Assembly: GCA_900549015.1 (NCBI GenBank)
Contig: URMH01000010.1
Coordinates: 9,896 to 73,895 of the forward strand
DNA length: 64,000 nucleotides
DNA from: an uncultured Blautia sp.
Lineage (GTDB): Bacteria; Bacillota; Clostridia; Lachnospirales; Lachnospiraceae
Reading direction: 5' to 3'
In this document: positions 8,746 to 17,813 of the stretch, piece by piece
Layout of the letters: each line of letters begins with the position of its first letter
Numbering within the stretch: position 1 is the stretch's first letter
Notes under the pieces: generated by a model
What the model was told of the DNA's origin: nothing
What the model saw: only the letters and a program-made list of their open reading frames with translations
The model's database searches: none
Program-made: the position numbers and the translations under genes

Positions 8746-11328
8746 ATGAAGGTATTCGTAATTGGCGGTGTCGCAGCCGGAACAAAAACAGCGGCAAAAT
8801 TAAAAAGAGAAAACCGTGATGCAGAAGTTACAATTCTCACAAAAGATAAGGACATTTCTTATGCCGGTTGCGGGCTTCCTTATTATGTAGGAAACCTTAT
8901 TGAAACCCGTGAAGAGCTTGTAGTAAACACACCTGCCAAATTTGCAGGTCTTACCGGCGTAACTGTTCACACAAACAGAGAAGCAGTCTGTCTTGACCCG
9001 GCTTCCAAAACCCTTCAGGCGAAAAATCTGGAAACAAATGAAACAGAAACCTACTCCTACGACCGGCTTGTCATTGCAACAGGCGCTTCTCCTGTCATTC
9101 CTCCAATTCCGGGAACAGATAAAAAGGGCGTTTTCAAAATGCGTACACCGGACGACGCGGTTTCCATGCGCTCTTACATAGAGACAGAAAACGTGAAAAA
9201 AGCAGTCGTGATCGGCGCCGGCTTTATCGGACTTGAAGTCGCAGAAAACCTAAAAGCTCAGGGACTTTCTGTAACAGTGATCGATATTGCATCTCAGGTT
9301 ATGCCAAACATTCTTGACCCTGAAATGGCTCTTTATGTAAAAAGGCATCTGCAGAAAAACGGCATCCGCGTGATTACAGGTGTAAAAGCAGAAGAAGTTC
9401 TGGGAAACGATCAGGTAACAGGAGTCCGCACAGGCACAGGATTCCTTCCATGCACTCTTCTCGCTGTTGCTGCGGGAATCCGTCCCAATACCGGCTTCCT
9501 TGCAGATACAGGCATTGAAATGTTTAAAGGCACTATTCTTGTGGACGAACACATGCGTACAAATCTTCCTGATATCTATGCCGCAGGCGATTGTGTCATG
9601 GTGAAAAACCGCATTACAGGAGAAGCAAAATGGGCTCCTATGGGTTCTTCCGCAAACCTGGAGGGACGCACTCTTGCACAGGTTCTGGCAGGCAAAGACA
9701 AATCCTTTAAAGGCGTTCTCGGAACAGCTGTATGTAAGCTTCCCGGCTTAAACTGCGGACGTACCGGTCTCACGGAAATCCAGGCAAGAGAAGCCGGCTA
9801 TGACGTGATCACAGCTCTTTCTGTAACAGATGACAAAGCTCATTATTACCCGGATTCTTCTTTCTTTATTACAAAGCTGATCGCAGATAAAACAACACAT
9901 AAACTTCTCGGCGTCCAGGTATTCGGACCGGGAGCTGTTGACAAAATGGTGGATATTGCAGTTATGGGCATCAACATGAATGCTGCTCTTGAGGATTTTG
10001 AAAATGCAGATTTTGCTTACGCACCGCCATTTTCCACTGCAATTCATCCATTTGTACAGGCTGTATACGTTCTTATGAATAAAATTGACGGAACTCTTAC
10101 AAGTATGACTCCTGCAGAATATTTGGAAGGAAAAGCAGATGACTACCGCATTCTGGATGTAAATCTTGCTCCTTCCATTCCAGGTGCAGATTACATCAAT
10201 CTTGCAGAAGTAAACGGACCAATTCCTGGAATTGAAAAAGATGAAAAGCTTCTTCTTGTGTGTGCAAAAGGCAAACGAGGATATTTCCTTCAGAACCGCC
10301 TGAAACACTTCGGATACACAAATACTGTTGTTCTGGAAGGCGCAACCTTCTTCAATGAAGTTCATGTAAAAAACATTGCTTCTGCGCTTCCTGAAGAAGA
10401 AATCAAACGTGTAAAGGGACTTGGTTTCCTTATGGATAAGCGTACAGGAAATCATTTTAACGGACGTGTTATCACAAGAAACGGCAAAATCACAGCAGAA
10501 GAAATCCGCGCGATCACAGAAGCTGCACAGCTTTACGGCAACGGGGAAATCACAATGACAACCCGTCTTACCATTGAGATTCAGGGCATTCCATACGAGA
10601 ATATTGAACCGCTGCGCGAATACCTGGCTCAGGCAGGTCTTACGACAGGCGGCACAGGCTCCAAAGTGCGCCCTGTTGTTTCCTGTAAAGGAACTACCTG
10701 CCAGTACGGCCTTATTGATACCTTTGCGCTTTCCGAAGAAATTCATGAACGCTTCTATCTTGGCTATCATGATGTGCTTCTTCCTCATAAATTCAAAATC
10801 GCAGTTGGAGGCTGTCCGAATAACTGCGTGAAACCGGATCTGAACGATCTTGGTATTGTTGGACAAAGAGTACCGGAAGTAGATATTGATAAATGTAAAG
10901 GATGTAAGAGATGTAAAATTGAAACAACTTGTCCTGTAGGCGCTGCAAAAATGGTTGATGGAAAAATCGTCATTGATTCTGCCATCTGTAACCACTGCGG
11001 ACGCTGCGTAGGAAAATGTCCGTTTAAAGCATTTGAATCCTCCACTTACGGTTACCGCATCTATATCGGAGGCCGCTGGGGTAAGAAAGTTACCCAGGGA
11101 CGTTATCTGGATAAGATTTTTACAGATAAAGAAGAAGTTCTTAACACTGTAGAAAAAGCGATTCTTCTCTTCCGCGAGCAGGGAATCACCGGAGAACGCT
11201 TTGCAGATACGGTGAACCGTCTCGGCTTTGAAAATGTACAGGAACAGCTCCTCTCTGACAGTCTTCTTGCAAGAAAAGAAGAGAATCTTGCTGCGAAAAA
11301 ACACTTAAAAGGCGGCGCAACCTGTTAA
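8746..11328 (+). CDS. Fusion: CoA-disulfide reductase-like, rhodanese, sulfite reductase-like and 4Fe-4S domains
   Basis: 860 residues. Residues 1-450 are a pyridine nucleotide-disulfide oxidoreductase: FAD loop GGVAAGTKTAAKLKR, the single redox cysteine of CoA-disulfide reductases in SYAGCGLPYYVG, and an NAD(P) loop AVVIGAGFIGLEVAE. About 455-545 is a rhodanese domain with its cysteine in LLVCAKGKRGY. The next part resembles siroheme sulfite/nitrite reductases, with CKGTTC and GGCPNNC as likely ligands to coupled siroheme and 4Fe-4S. Near 710-765 are two ferredoxin motifs, CKGCKRCKIETTC and CNHCGRCVGKC. A plausible role is NAD(P)H-driven reduction of sulfane sulfur, disulfides or sulfite. 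Substrate is inference; a dedicated LysR gene precedes it. Confidence 0.85.
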   Translation: MKVFVIGGVAAGTKTAAKLKRENRDAEVTILTKDKDISYAGCGLPYYVGNLIETREELVVNTPAKFAGLTGVTVHTNREAVCLDPASKTLQAKNLETNETETYSYDRLVIATGASPVIPPIPGTDKKGVFKMRTPDDAVSMRSYIETENVKKAVVIGAGFIGLEVAENLKAQGLSVTVIDIASQVMPNILDPEMALYVKRHLQKNGIRVITGVKAEEVLGNDQVTGVRTGTGFLPCTLLAVAAGIRPNTGFLADTGIEMFKGTILVDEHMRTNLPDIYAAGDCVMVKNRITGEAKWAPMGSSANLEGRTLAQVLAGKDKSFKGVLGTAVCKLPGLNCGRTGLTEIQAREAGYDVITALSVTDDKAHYYPDSSFFITKLIADKTTHKLLGVQVFGPGAVDKMVDIAVMGINMNAALEDFENADFAYAPPFSTAIHPFVQAVYVLMNKIDGTLTSMTPAEYLEGKADDYRILDVNLAPSIPGADYINLAEVNGPIPGIEKDEKLLLVCAKGKRGYFLQNRLKHFGYTNTVVLEGATFFNEVHVKNIASALPEEEIKRVKGLGFLMDKRTGNHFNGRVITRNGKITAEEIRAITEAAQLYGNGEITMTTRLTIEIQGIPYENIEPLREYLAQAGLTTGGTGSKVRPVVSCKGTTCQYGLIDTFALSEEIHERFYLGYHDVLLPHKFKIAVGGCPNNCVKPDLNDLGIVGQRVPEVDIDKCKGCKRCKIETTCPVGAAKMVDGKIVIDSAICNHCGRCVGKCPFKAFESSTYGYRIYIGGRWGKKVTQGRYLDKIFTDKEEVLNTVEKAILLFREQGITGERFADTVNRLGFENVQEQLLSDSLLARKEENLAAKKHLKGGATC

Positions 11329-11335
11329 AACAAAG

Positions 11336-11374
11336 ATACCCCGAAAGGATACCGCGTCCTTTTGGGGTATTTTT
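11336..11374 (+). terminator. Intrinsic terminator after the redox fusion gene
   Basis: ATACCCCGAAAGGA (11336-11349) pairs with TCCTTTTGGGGTAT (11357-11370), followed by a short T run. It lies between two converging genes and may serve both. Confidence 0.85.
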
Positions 11375-11384
11375 ATACAGTAAC

Positions 11385-12398
11385 TTATGTATCACTGTTT
11401 TGAGACTTTTCCATAGACAGTACCGTCTTTCCCAATCTGTTGTAGATTTCTTCGGCATCCTGCACATGGCGGGCGGTTCCGGCTTCTCCCGGAGCGCCTG
11501 CCGTCACAAGAATATATTCCCGTCCCTCTATCTCTGCAAAACTGGCAAGGCAAAGACCAGCCTCACTTGTATATCCTGTCTTTCCTCCCTTTATTTCTCC
11601 GCCTGTTACAGCAGTACTTGGAAGGCTTTTAAACATGGTGCTGTAATATGTAATCCCATCCGGATGAATGTTGGTGACTCCGGTAGAATGGCGCGGAGCT
11701 TCTATGACTTCCCGGAACGTATCATTTTTGAGGGTATATTTTAAAAGAACCGCCATATCGAGAACTGTACTGTAGTGTTCCGGATTATGAAGACCTGTAC
11801 TGTCACAGAAATGTGTATTTTTCATTCCAATCTTCGCTGCCTTCTCATTCATCAGCTCCACAAAAGCTTCCTCGGAACCGGAAATATGATCTGCCAGAGC
11901 AATGCAGCACTCTGCCCCTGACGGCAGAAGCACTCCGTATATCAGGTCTATAGCCCGCACAGTCTCTCCCGGCTGAAATCCTGCCTGTGTGGCATCCTGC
12001 TCATAAAGCCCTGCAAACATTTCCTGAGTGAGAGTGATTTCCTGATTTAAGTCTTTTATCTCCTCGATCGCCAGAATTGCCGTCATCATCTTTGTCATAG
12101 ACGCAGGATAAATTCTTTCTTCCGCTCTCTCCGCTCCCAGGATCTTTCCGCTGTTTGCCTGCATAAGAACTGCATACGGACTTTGGATTCCGCTTACGTC
12201 CAATTCTTTTACAACCGGCTGACTGAATTTTAAAAGCCACTCTCCCACGCCTTTATCCCAGCCTATCATGATAACAAGCGCGGCGATCACAATGATTTCC
12301 ACGAAAGTACACAGCACAATCCGCCCTGTGTTGCTTTGTTTTTTCCTTCTTCCTCTGCTGCTGCGTCGTCTTCTGTTTCTGCCTCCTGCCGGTGACAT
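11385..12398 (-). CDS. dacF: D-alanyl-D-alanine carboxypeptidase (DacF/PBP5-like)
   Basis: 337 residues. A very basic N-terminus (RNRRRRSSRGRRKK) and a single membrane segment near 30-50 place the catalytic domain outside. Active-site motifs are in order: SMTK (serine nucleophile and lysine), SGAEC in the position of the SxN/SGN motif, and KTG in GGKTGYTSEAG. It trims the terminal D-alanine from peptidoglycan stem peptides; DacF is linked to sporulation in Bacillus. The domain following the transpeptidase fold in long PBP5 enzymes is absent, so this is a short form. Confidence 0.87.
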   Translation of the reverse strand: MSPAGGRNRRRRSSRGRRKKQSNTGRIVLCTFVEIIVIAALVIMIGWDKGVGEWLLKFSQPVVKELDVSGIQSPYAVLMQANSGKILGAERAEERIYPASMTKMMTAILAIEEIKDLNQEITLTQEMFAGLYEQDATQAGFQPGETVRAIDLIYGVLLPSGAECCIALADHISGSEEAFVELMNEKAAKIGMKNTHFCDSTGLHNPEHYSTVLDMAVLLKYTLKNDTFREVIEAPRHSTGVTNIHPDGITYYSTMFKSLPSTAVTGGEIKGGKTGYTSEAGLCLASFAEIEGREYILVTAGAPGEAGTARHVQDAEEIYNRLGKTVLSMEKSQNSDT

Positions 12399-12516
12399 AA
12401 AATCCCCTCTCTTCTTTCTCTTTTGAAACTATATGATAAAGTTTTATTGTCTGAGGATATTGTAACACAAACCGGAAGATGGTTCATCTAAACAATCTCT
12501 AAATAAAAATTGTATT

Positions 12517-13347
12517 TTATAAGAAACATTCTGCAAACCCTTTTTCTGTCAGAACAGAAGCCTTTGTGAATCCGGCTTTCTTCGCATGATCCACAGCGAT
12601 ACCGTATCCGTATACGATTCCCTCTGCACTGTGAGCATCCGCCGTCACAATAACGCGTCCGCCCATATCATGCCATTCCTTCAGTAAAAAAAGAGCCGGA
12701 TACGGCGTCTCTCGATAACCTCGCGCCATAGCCCCGGTGTTAATTTCCAGCACTGTCTCTGAAGGACTGACTGTATGAAGCGCCTGCAGCGCAGCTTCTT
12801 TATACCACTCTGCATTTTCGTCAAAAAACCGGTTTCCTTCGTTGAACTTTGTGATCAGATCCAAGTGCCCCAAAACAGGAGGATTCAAAGCTGCCATACG
12901 GGATACCTGCTTAAAATACATCTGGATCATAGCTTTTATATTTCCGTTAAACGCTTCCTCCCGGCACGCAGCGAATACTTCCTCACTTAAATCTACAGGA
13001 TAGTACCTGTCCTTTTCCGGCTGAAGATAATGAACGCTGCCAATCCAGTAATCAAATCCATCGCGTACGGCGTCGGAACAAATATCCCACTCCAGCCCGG
13101 AAAGCACTTCCATTTTCCCGGAATATGCTTCTCTGAGCTTCATGATCTTTTTTCTGTACTCTGTCATATCACACGGCAGAACGAAGCCCTGATCCTGAGG
13201 CGCCGGAGTATGGCTGTGCCCGGATACTCCGTAATATTGAACGCCAGCCTCATATGCCGCCTCCGCCATTTCTTCCATTGTATTTTTTCCATCGCAAAAA
13301 TCAGTATGTGTGTGAATGGAGCACAGAAACGGCGTCAGCTCTTTCAT
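12517..13347 (-). CDS. hisJ: PHP-type histidinol-phosphatase
   Basis: 276 residues of the PHP metallophosphatase fold: metal-binding IHTHTDFCDG near the start, GVSGHSHT, GLEWD, GSVHYL, GHLDLI and TADAHS. It removes phosphate from L-histidinol phosphate, the step before the HisD oxidation. Its start overlaps the end of hisIE by four bases (ATGA), which fixes the start and shows translational coupling. It is the last gene of the histidine operon; I saw no convincing terminator in the 118 bases before dacF. Confidence 0.9.
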   Translation of the reverse strand: MKELTPFLCSIHTHTDFCDGKNTMEEMAEAAYEAGVQYYGVSGHSHTPAPQDQGFVLPCDMTEYRKKIMKLREAYSGKMEVLSGLEWDICSDAVRDGFDYWIGSVHYLQPEKDRYYPVDLSEEVFAACREEAFNGNIKAMIQMYFKQVSRMAALNPPVLGHLDLITKFNEGNRFFDENAEWYKEAALQALHTVSPSETVLEINTGAMARGYRETPYPALFLLKEWHDMGGRVIVTADAHSAEGIVYGYGIAVDHAKKAGFTKASVLTEKGFAECFL

Positions 13348-13979
13348 TTCAGCCTCTCCTGTTTTACTTTGTGATCGATCACATGACGTTTTTCCAGCTC
13401 CTTTGTAATATCCTCCATTGTAATTCCCATCTGCACCATCAGAACCATCACATGATAAGTCAAATCTGCTATCTCATATATAGTCTCCTCCTTATCCTGC
13501 TTACTTCCGCCGATAATTACTTCCGTACATTCCTCGCCCACTTTTTTCAAAATCTTATCAAGACCTTTTTCAAAAAGATACGTTGTGTAGCTTCCCTCCT
13601 GCGGTGCGGTTTTGCGTCCCCGGATCAGCTGGTACAGACCTTCGTAGCTGAACTTTTTCAGCTCTTCCGACAGATAAACCGGCTGAAAAAAGCAGCTTTC
13701 TTCCCCTGTATGACACGCCGGACCGTCTTTTACTACCTCTACCACAAGAGCGTCTCCGTCACAGTCTGCGGTAATGCTTACAACATGCTGGACAGCTCCT
13801 GATGTTTCTCCCTTTCGCCACAGCTCCTTTCGGCTCCGGCTCCAGAAGCAGGTTCTCTTTTCGTCAATCGTAATAGCAAGACTTTCCCGGTTCATATAAG
13901 CCAGCGTCAATACCTGTTTCGTATAGTGATCCTGTACAATCGCAGGGATTAAACCCTGCTCGTCAAATTTTAATTCCAT
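13344..13979 (-). CDS. hisIE: Bifunctional phosphoribosyl-AMP cyclohydrolase / phosphoribosyl-ATP pyrophosphatase
   Basis: 211 residues. The N-terminal half is HisI (LTLAYMNRES, TCFWSRSRKELWRKG, and the zinc-binding DCDGD and GPACHTG). The C-terminal half, from about residue 115, is the HisE MazG-like helical domain (KVGEECTEVIIGG, YEIADLTYHVMVLM). These catalyse steps two and three of histidine synthesis. The start at 13979 has GGAGG ten bases upstream; an ATG at 14000 overlaps the hisF stop but has no separate ribosome site. Confidence 0.93.
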   Translation of the reverse strand: MELKFDEQGLIPAIVQDHYTKQVLTLAYMNRESLAITIDEKRTCFWSRSRKELWRKGETSGAVQHVVSITADCDGDALVVEVVKDGPACHTGEESCFFQPVYLSEELKKFSYEGLYQLIRGRKTAPQEGSYTTYLFEKGLDKILKKVGEECTEVIIGGSKQDKEETIYEIADLTYHVMVLMVQMGITMEDITKELEKRHVIDHKVKQERLK

Positions 13980-13996
13980 ATAAGATTTTCCTCCAG

Positions 13997-14752
13997 TCAA
14001 ATGCGCATTTCTACGCCTCTTTCGCTCAGAAAGCGCTTCAATTCTTTTATATCCACCTGTTTTGTGTGGAAAACAGATGCCGCAAGCCCCGCGTCTATTC
14101 CGGAATGCGTAAACAGCTCCGCAAAATGCTCCTGATTTCCCGCACCGCCGCTAGCTATGACGGGAACGTGAACTCTCGACGCCAGCTCGTCCAACATTTC
14201 CAGGTCGAATCCGTTTTTTACTCCGTCCGTATCAATAGAATTTAAAACAATCTCTCCCGCTCCGTCAGAGACACCTTTTACTGCCCACTCCATAGCGTCT
14301 ATACCGGTATCCTCTCTGCCGCCTTTCGCAAAAAGATGGAACTTCCCGTCTACACGTTTTGCATCTATGGAGAGAACGACGCACTGATCTCCGTATTTTT
14401 TCGCTGCCTCTCCTATCAGCTTTGGATTTGCGATCGCTCCTGAATTTACACTTACTTTATCGGCTCCGCATTTTAATACCCTGTCAAAATCGTCCAGAGT
14501 ACGAATGCCGCCCCCTACTGTAAGCGGAATAAAAACTTCACCTGCCACCTTGCGAAGGACGTCGTCAAATAAAGCTCTTCCTTCTGCCGAGGCGGTAATA
14601 TCATAAAAAACCAGTTCGTCCGCGCCTGCTTCATTATAAAAACGAGCCATCTCCACCGGATCTGCCACGTCCTGCAGCCCCTGGAAATTTACGCCCTTTA
14701 CTACGCGTCCGTTTTTTACATCAAGACATGGAATAATACGTTTTGCTAACAT
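13997..14752 (-). CDS. hisF: Imidazole glycerol phosphate synthase, cyclase subunit
   Basis: 251 residues, a full-length (beta/alpha)8 barrel with CLDVKNGRVVKGVNF at the start, VGGGIRTLDD, SVNSGAI and PVIASGGAGN phosphate-binding loops. With HisH it makes IGP and AICAR from PRFAR and ammonia. It overlaps hisA by seven bases, as expected in a tight operon. Confidence 0.96.
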   Translation of the reverse strand: MLAKRIIPCLDVKNGRVVKGVNFQGLQDVADPVEMARFYNEAGADELVFYDITASAEGRALFDDVLRKVAGEVFIPLTVGGGIRTLDDFDRVLKCGADKVSVNSGAIANPKLIGEAAKKYGDQCVVLSIDAKRVDGKFHLFAKGGREDTGIDAMEWAVKGVSDGAGEIVLNSIDTDGVKNGFDLEMLDELASRVHVPVIASGGAGNQEHFAELFTHSGIDAGLAASVFHTKQVDIKELKRFLSERGVEMRI

Positions 14753-15465
14753 TTGCCCACCTCCCGGATCACCTGATTCAGATTCAGCCTGCCTGTATAC
14801 AGAGATTTTCCAAGAATCGCTCCGCAGGTTCCCATTTCCTGAAGCTGCTTTAATTCTTCCAGACGGGTGATGCCGCCTGATGCAATTACCTGCAGACCCT
14901 TTATCTGCGCCAGTTCCCGGTATATCTCGAGATTTGTCCCCTGCTCCGCACCGTCCCGGCTAATATCCGTATAAATCACAGTTTTTACTCCGGCATCAAA
15001 AAGACGGCGGCAAAAATCCACTCCTCTTTCACAGGAAATCTCCTTCCATCCATTGATGGCTACGTACCCGTCTCTGGCATCTACGCCTACTGCAATTTTA
15101 TCCCCGTAAGTTTGCGCCATACGCGCTGTAAACTCAAAATCTTTTACGGCAATCGTTCCGAGAATGCACCTGCCTACTCCCAGATCCAGATACTGCCGGA
15201 TTCTCTCTTCTGTTCGTATTCCGCCTCCGACCTCTATATACAATCCGCCCTGTTCCGCAATGCTTTTAATGGAGGAAAAATTAATGGGCGCGCCCTCTCT
15301 CGCTCCGTCCAAATCTACTACATGAAGATATTTCGCGCCCTCCTCAATAAATTTTTTTGCTGCCGCACAGGGATCGGCGCCGTAGACGGTCATCTGTTCA
15401 TAATCGCCCTGATAAAGGCGCACAACCTGTCCGCCGCATAAATCAATGGCAGGAAAAATCTGCAT
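14746..15465 (-). CDS. hisA: Phosphoribosyl-formimino-AICAR-phosphate isomerase
   Basis: 239 residues, barrel fold related to HisF. AIDLCGGQVVRLYQGDY is the N-terminal catalytic segment with the aspartate, VGGGIRTEE and VIASGGITRLEEL are the two phosphate-binding loops, and YTDISRDG holds the second catalytic aspartate. Converts ProFAR to PRFAR. Sits 12 bases after hisH. Confidence 0.96.
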   Translation of the reverse strand: MQIFPAIDLCGGQVVRLYQGDYEQMTVYGADPCAAAKKFIEEGAKYLHVVDLDGAREGAPINFSSIKSIAEQGGLYIEVGGGIRTEERIRQYLDLGVGRCILGTIAVKDFEFTARMAQTYGDKIAVGVDARDGYVAINGWKEISCERGVDFCRRLFDAGVKTVIYTDISRDGAEQGTNLEIYRELAQIKGLQVIASGGITRLEELKQLQEMGTCGAILGKSLYTGRLNLNQVIREVGKC

Positions 15466-15477
15466 TTTTATCCCTCC

Positions 15478-16089
15478 TTACAACTCTGAAAATGCCTTTA
15501 AAATCAAAAGCCCGGTATCTCCGGATTTTTCCGGGTGAAACTGTGTTCCCCACACATTCCCCCTCCGGACGACACCTGTCACAGGCACGTTTCCATACAT
15601 GGAAACAGCCAGCGTACTCTCCTCGCAATGAGCGGCATAATAGCTGTGTACATAATAAACATATGCGCCATTTTCTATATAGCGAAATAAAGGATCGTCT
15701 TTTTTTATTTCCAGACGGTTCCAGCCCATATGCGGAACCTTCAGGTTTTTGTCTGTCAAAGCCCCCTTTAAATCCTCCACCTGCCCCGGAATCAATCCAA
15801 GACCTTTATGAACTCCATATTCCATACTCGTATCAAAAAGGAGCTGCATTCCCAGACAGATTCCAAGAAGAGGCTTTTTCTCTGCCTCTTTTTTCAATAC
15901 GGGAACAAGCCCCGCTTCCTCTAATTTTGCCCTTGCGTCTCCGAACGCTCCCACTCCCGGGAGAATGATCCTGTCTGCCGCCTGAAGCCTGTCAGGATCT
16001 CCCGTAATCTCCGCCTCAAGCCCCAGAGCTTTCAGACTGCCCGACAAAGAAAATAAATTTCCCACACCATAATCTAAAATCGCTATCAT
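15478..16089 (-). CDS. hisH: Imidazole glycerol phosphate synthase, glutaminase subunit
   Basis: 203 residues, class I glutamine amidotransferase. The nucleophile cysteine is in LLGICLGMQLLF and the catalytic histidine and glutamate are in GTQFHPEKSG. It feeds ammonia to HisF. The N-terminal DYGVGNLFSL is typical. Next gene hisA begins 12 bases later. Confidence 0.96.
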   Translation of the reverse strand: MIAILDYGVGNLFSLSGSLKALGLEAEITGDPDRLQAADRIILPGVGAFGDARAKLEEAGLVPVLKKEAEKKPLLGICLGMQLLFDTSMEYGVHKGLGLIPGQVEDLKGALTDKNLKVPHMGWNRLEIKKDDPLFRYIENGAYVYYVHSYYAAHCEESTLAVSMYGNVPVTGVVRRGNVWGTQFHPEKSGDTGLLILKAFSEL

Positions 16090-16103
16090 ATTCTCACCCT
16101 GCC

Positions 16104-16691
16104 TTACAATATTCCCTTTGTACTTGGAATCTCATCCTTATGTTTCTCATCTATGGAAACTGCCATCTTAAGAGCACGTCCCATTCCTTTAAAAACCGCT
16201 TCTATAATATGATGCGTATTTTCTCCTGCAAACTGGCGTATGTGAACAGCCCCCGGACAGCTGCGCACAAAGGACAGCCAGAACTCTTTTACAAGTTCTG
16301 TATCAAAATCTCCTGCTTTCGTACACGGCAGTTCCACAGACCAGCCAAGAAAAGCCCGCCCGGAAAGATCGCAGGCACATAAGATCAGGGTTTCGTCCAT
16401 AGGAAGAAAAAACTGTCCGTAGCGGACGATTCCTCTTTTTTCTCCCAGCGCTTCCGTAAACGCCTGACCCAGACAAATGCCAATATCCTCCACTGTGTGA
16501 TGATAATCTACATACGTATCCCCTTTGCAGCGTACTGTCAGATCCATGTCTCCATGCCGGGAAAATAATTCAAGCATATGATCCAGAAATCCGCAGCCTG
16601 TGGAAATATCCGCCTTTCCTGTGCCGTCCAGATTCAGCGTAAGCTGAATCTGCGTTTCCCGGGTGTTTCGTTGAATTGAGCTGCTGCGCAT
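16104..16691 (-). CDS. hisB: Imidazoleglycerol-phosphate dehydratase
   Basis: 195 residues, single-function HisB. Metal-binding histidine clusters are visible: GFLDHMLELFSRHG, DYHHTVEDIG, and later NTHHIIEAVFKG. Start taken at MRSSSIQRN (16691), one base after the hisC stop and with GGAGGA upstream; 14 further codons upstream lie inside hisC. Dehydrates IGP to imidazole acetol phosphate. Confidence 0.95.
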   Translation of the reverse strand: MRSSSIQRNTRETQIQLTLNLDGTGKADISTGCGFLDHMLELFSRHGDMDLTVRCKGDTYVDYHHTVEDIGICLGQAFTEALGEKRGIVRYGQFFLPMDETLILCACDLSGRAFLGWSVELPCTKAGDFDTELVKEFWLSFVRSCPGAVHIRQFAGENTHHIIEAVFKGMGRALKMAVSIDEKHKDEIPSTKGIL

Positions 16692-16692
16692 A

Positions 16693-17766
16693 TCAGATTC
16701 CTCCTTCTTCCTGTAAAATGCGGGAAATTTCAAAAATCAGTGTTTCCATCTGTTCCTTTGTTCCAATCGTGATTCTGAGATAATCAAAAATACGCTCTTC
16801 CGGAAACCAGCGCACCAGGATTCCCCGCTCCTTCAGTTTTTGATACAATTCTCCTCCTGAAATTTTATGGGATTTTGCAAATACGAAATTCGCTTTTGAA
16901 AGCAGCACGGAAAATCCCAGCTTTTCCAGTTCAGCCGTTGTCCACCTCCGGTTTTCCATAATCGTATGACAGCATTTCTTAAAATACGCCTCGTCCTCCA
17001 CTGCCGCAATCCCTGCCGCCATTGTCATACGATTTACGTTATAAGGATTAAAGCTGTATTTTACCCGGTTCATCGCCTCAATAAGCGGCGCGCTTCCCAA
17101 CGCATAACCAAGTCTTGCCCCTGCAAGCTGACGGCTTTTTGACATTGTCTGAACCACAAGGAGATTTTTATACCGGTGTATAAGAGGCACACAGCTTTCT
17201 CCTCCAAAATCCACATACGCCTCGTCCACAAGAACGACTCTCTGCGGATCAGCTCTCAAAAGCTTCTCTATTTCCTCACCCGAAAGAGAAATTCCCGTGG
17301 GCGCATTTGGATTTGCAATTACGATCATTCCGGGAAAATCAAGGTATTTATCCATATCCATCGTAAAATCCTCCCGAAGAGGAATAATATGCGCCTCAAG
17401 TCCGAACAGAGCTGTCTGCGCCTTATAAAATCCATATGTAATATCTGCATAAGCCACAGGTTTTCCTTCTCCGCAGAAAGCCCGGAAAGCAAATGCAAGT
17501 ATTTCATCCGAGCCGTTTCCCGAGATTATATTTTCCGGCTGCACTTTATACCACTCTGCCAGTACCCTGTGCAGGTTTTTACAGGAAGGGTCTGAATACA
17601 GATTCAAACGCTGCACCTGCGCTTCCATTACTGCCCGGATAACCTTCTCTGACGGTGGAAACGGACTTTCATTTGTATTTAATTTCATATATTCCTGATT
17701 CTGAGGCTGCTCTCCCGGAGTATAAGGCGCTAACCGAAAAACCTCCCTGGAAATAAAACCAATCAT
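16693..17766 (-). CDS. hisC: Histidinol-phosphate aminotransferase
   Basis: 357 residues, fold type I PLP enzyme. NTNESPFPPS and GNGSDEILAF near the N-terminus, VIANPNAPTG, and TMSKSRQLAGARLG with the PLP-binding lysine are the expected HisC motifs. It transfers an amino group from glutamate to imidazole acetol phosphate. Lies 47 bases after the hisZ-hisG fusion. Confidence 0.94.
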   Translation of the reverse strand: MIGFISREVFRLAPYTPGEQPQNQEYMKLNTNESPFPPSEKVIRAVMEAQVQRLNLYSDPSCKNLHRVLAEWYKVQPENIISGNGSDEILAFAFRAFCGEGKPVAYADITYGFYKAQTALFGLEAHIIPLREDFTMDMDKYLDFPGMIVIANPNAPTGISLSGEEIEKLLRADPQRVVLVDEAYVDFGGESCVPLIHRYKNLLVVQTMSKSRQLAGARLGYALGSAPLIEAMNRVKYSFNPYNVNRMTMAAGIAAVEDEAYFKKCCHTIMENRRWTTAELEKLGFSVLLSKANFVFAKSHKISGGELYQKLKERGILVRWFPEERIFDYLRITIGTKEQMETLIFEISRILQEEGGI

Positions 17767-17813
17767 AGTGAAACCTCCCTGCCATAGCTGTAAATCACTG
17801 TTCGATTATATTC

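Noticed and set aside
9748..11304. 518-codon open frame on the minus strand opposite the redox fusion gene
   Set aside because: Its translation is cysteine/phenylalanine-rich with no domain, and the opposite strand encodes a clear multi-domain enzyme. It is a codon-usage shadow.
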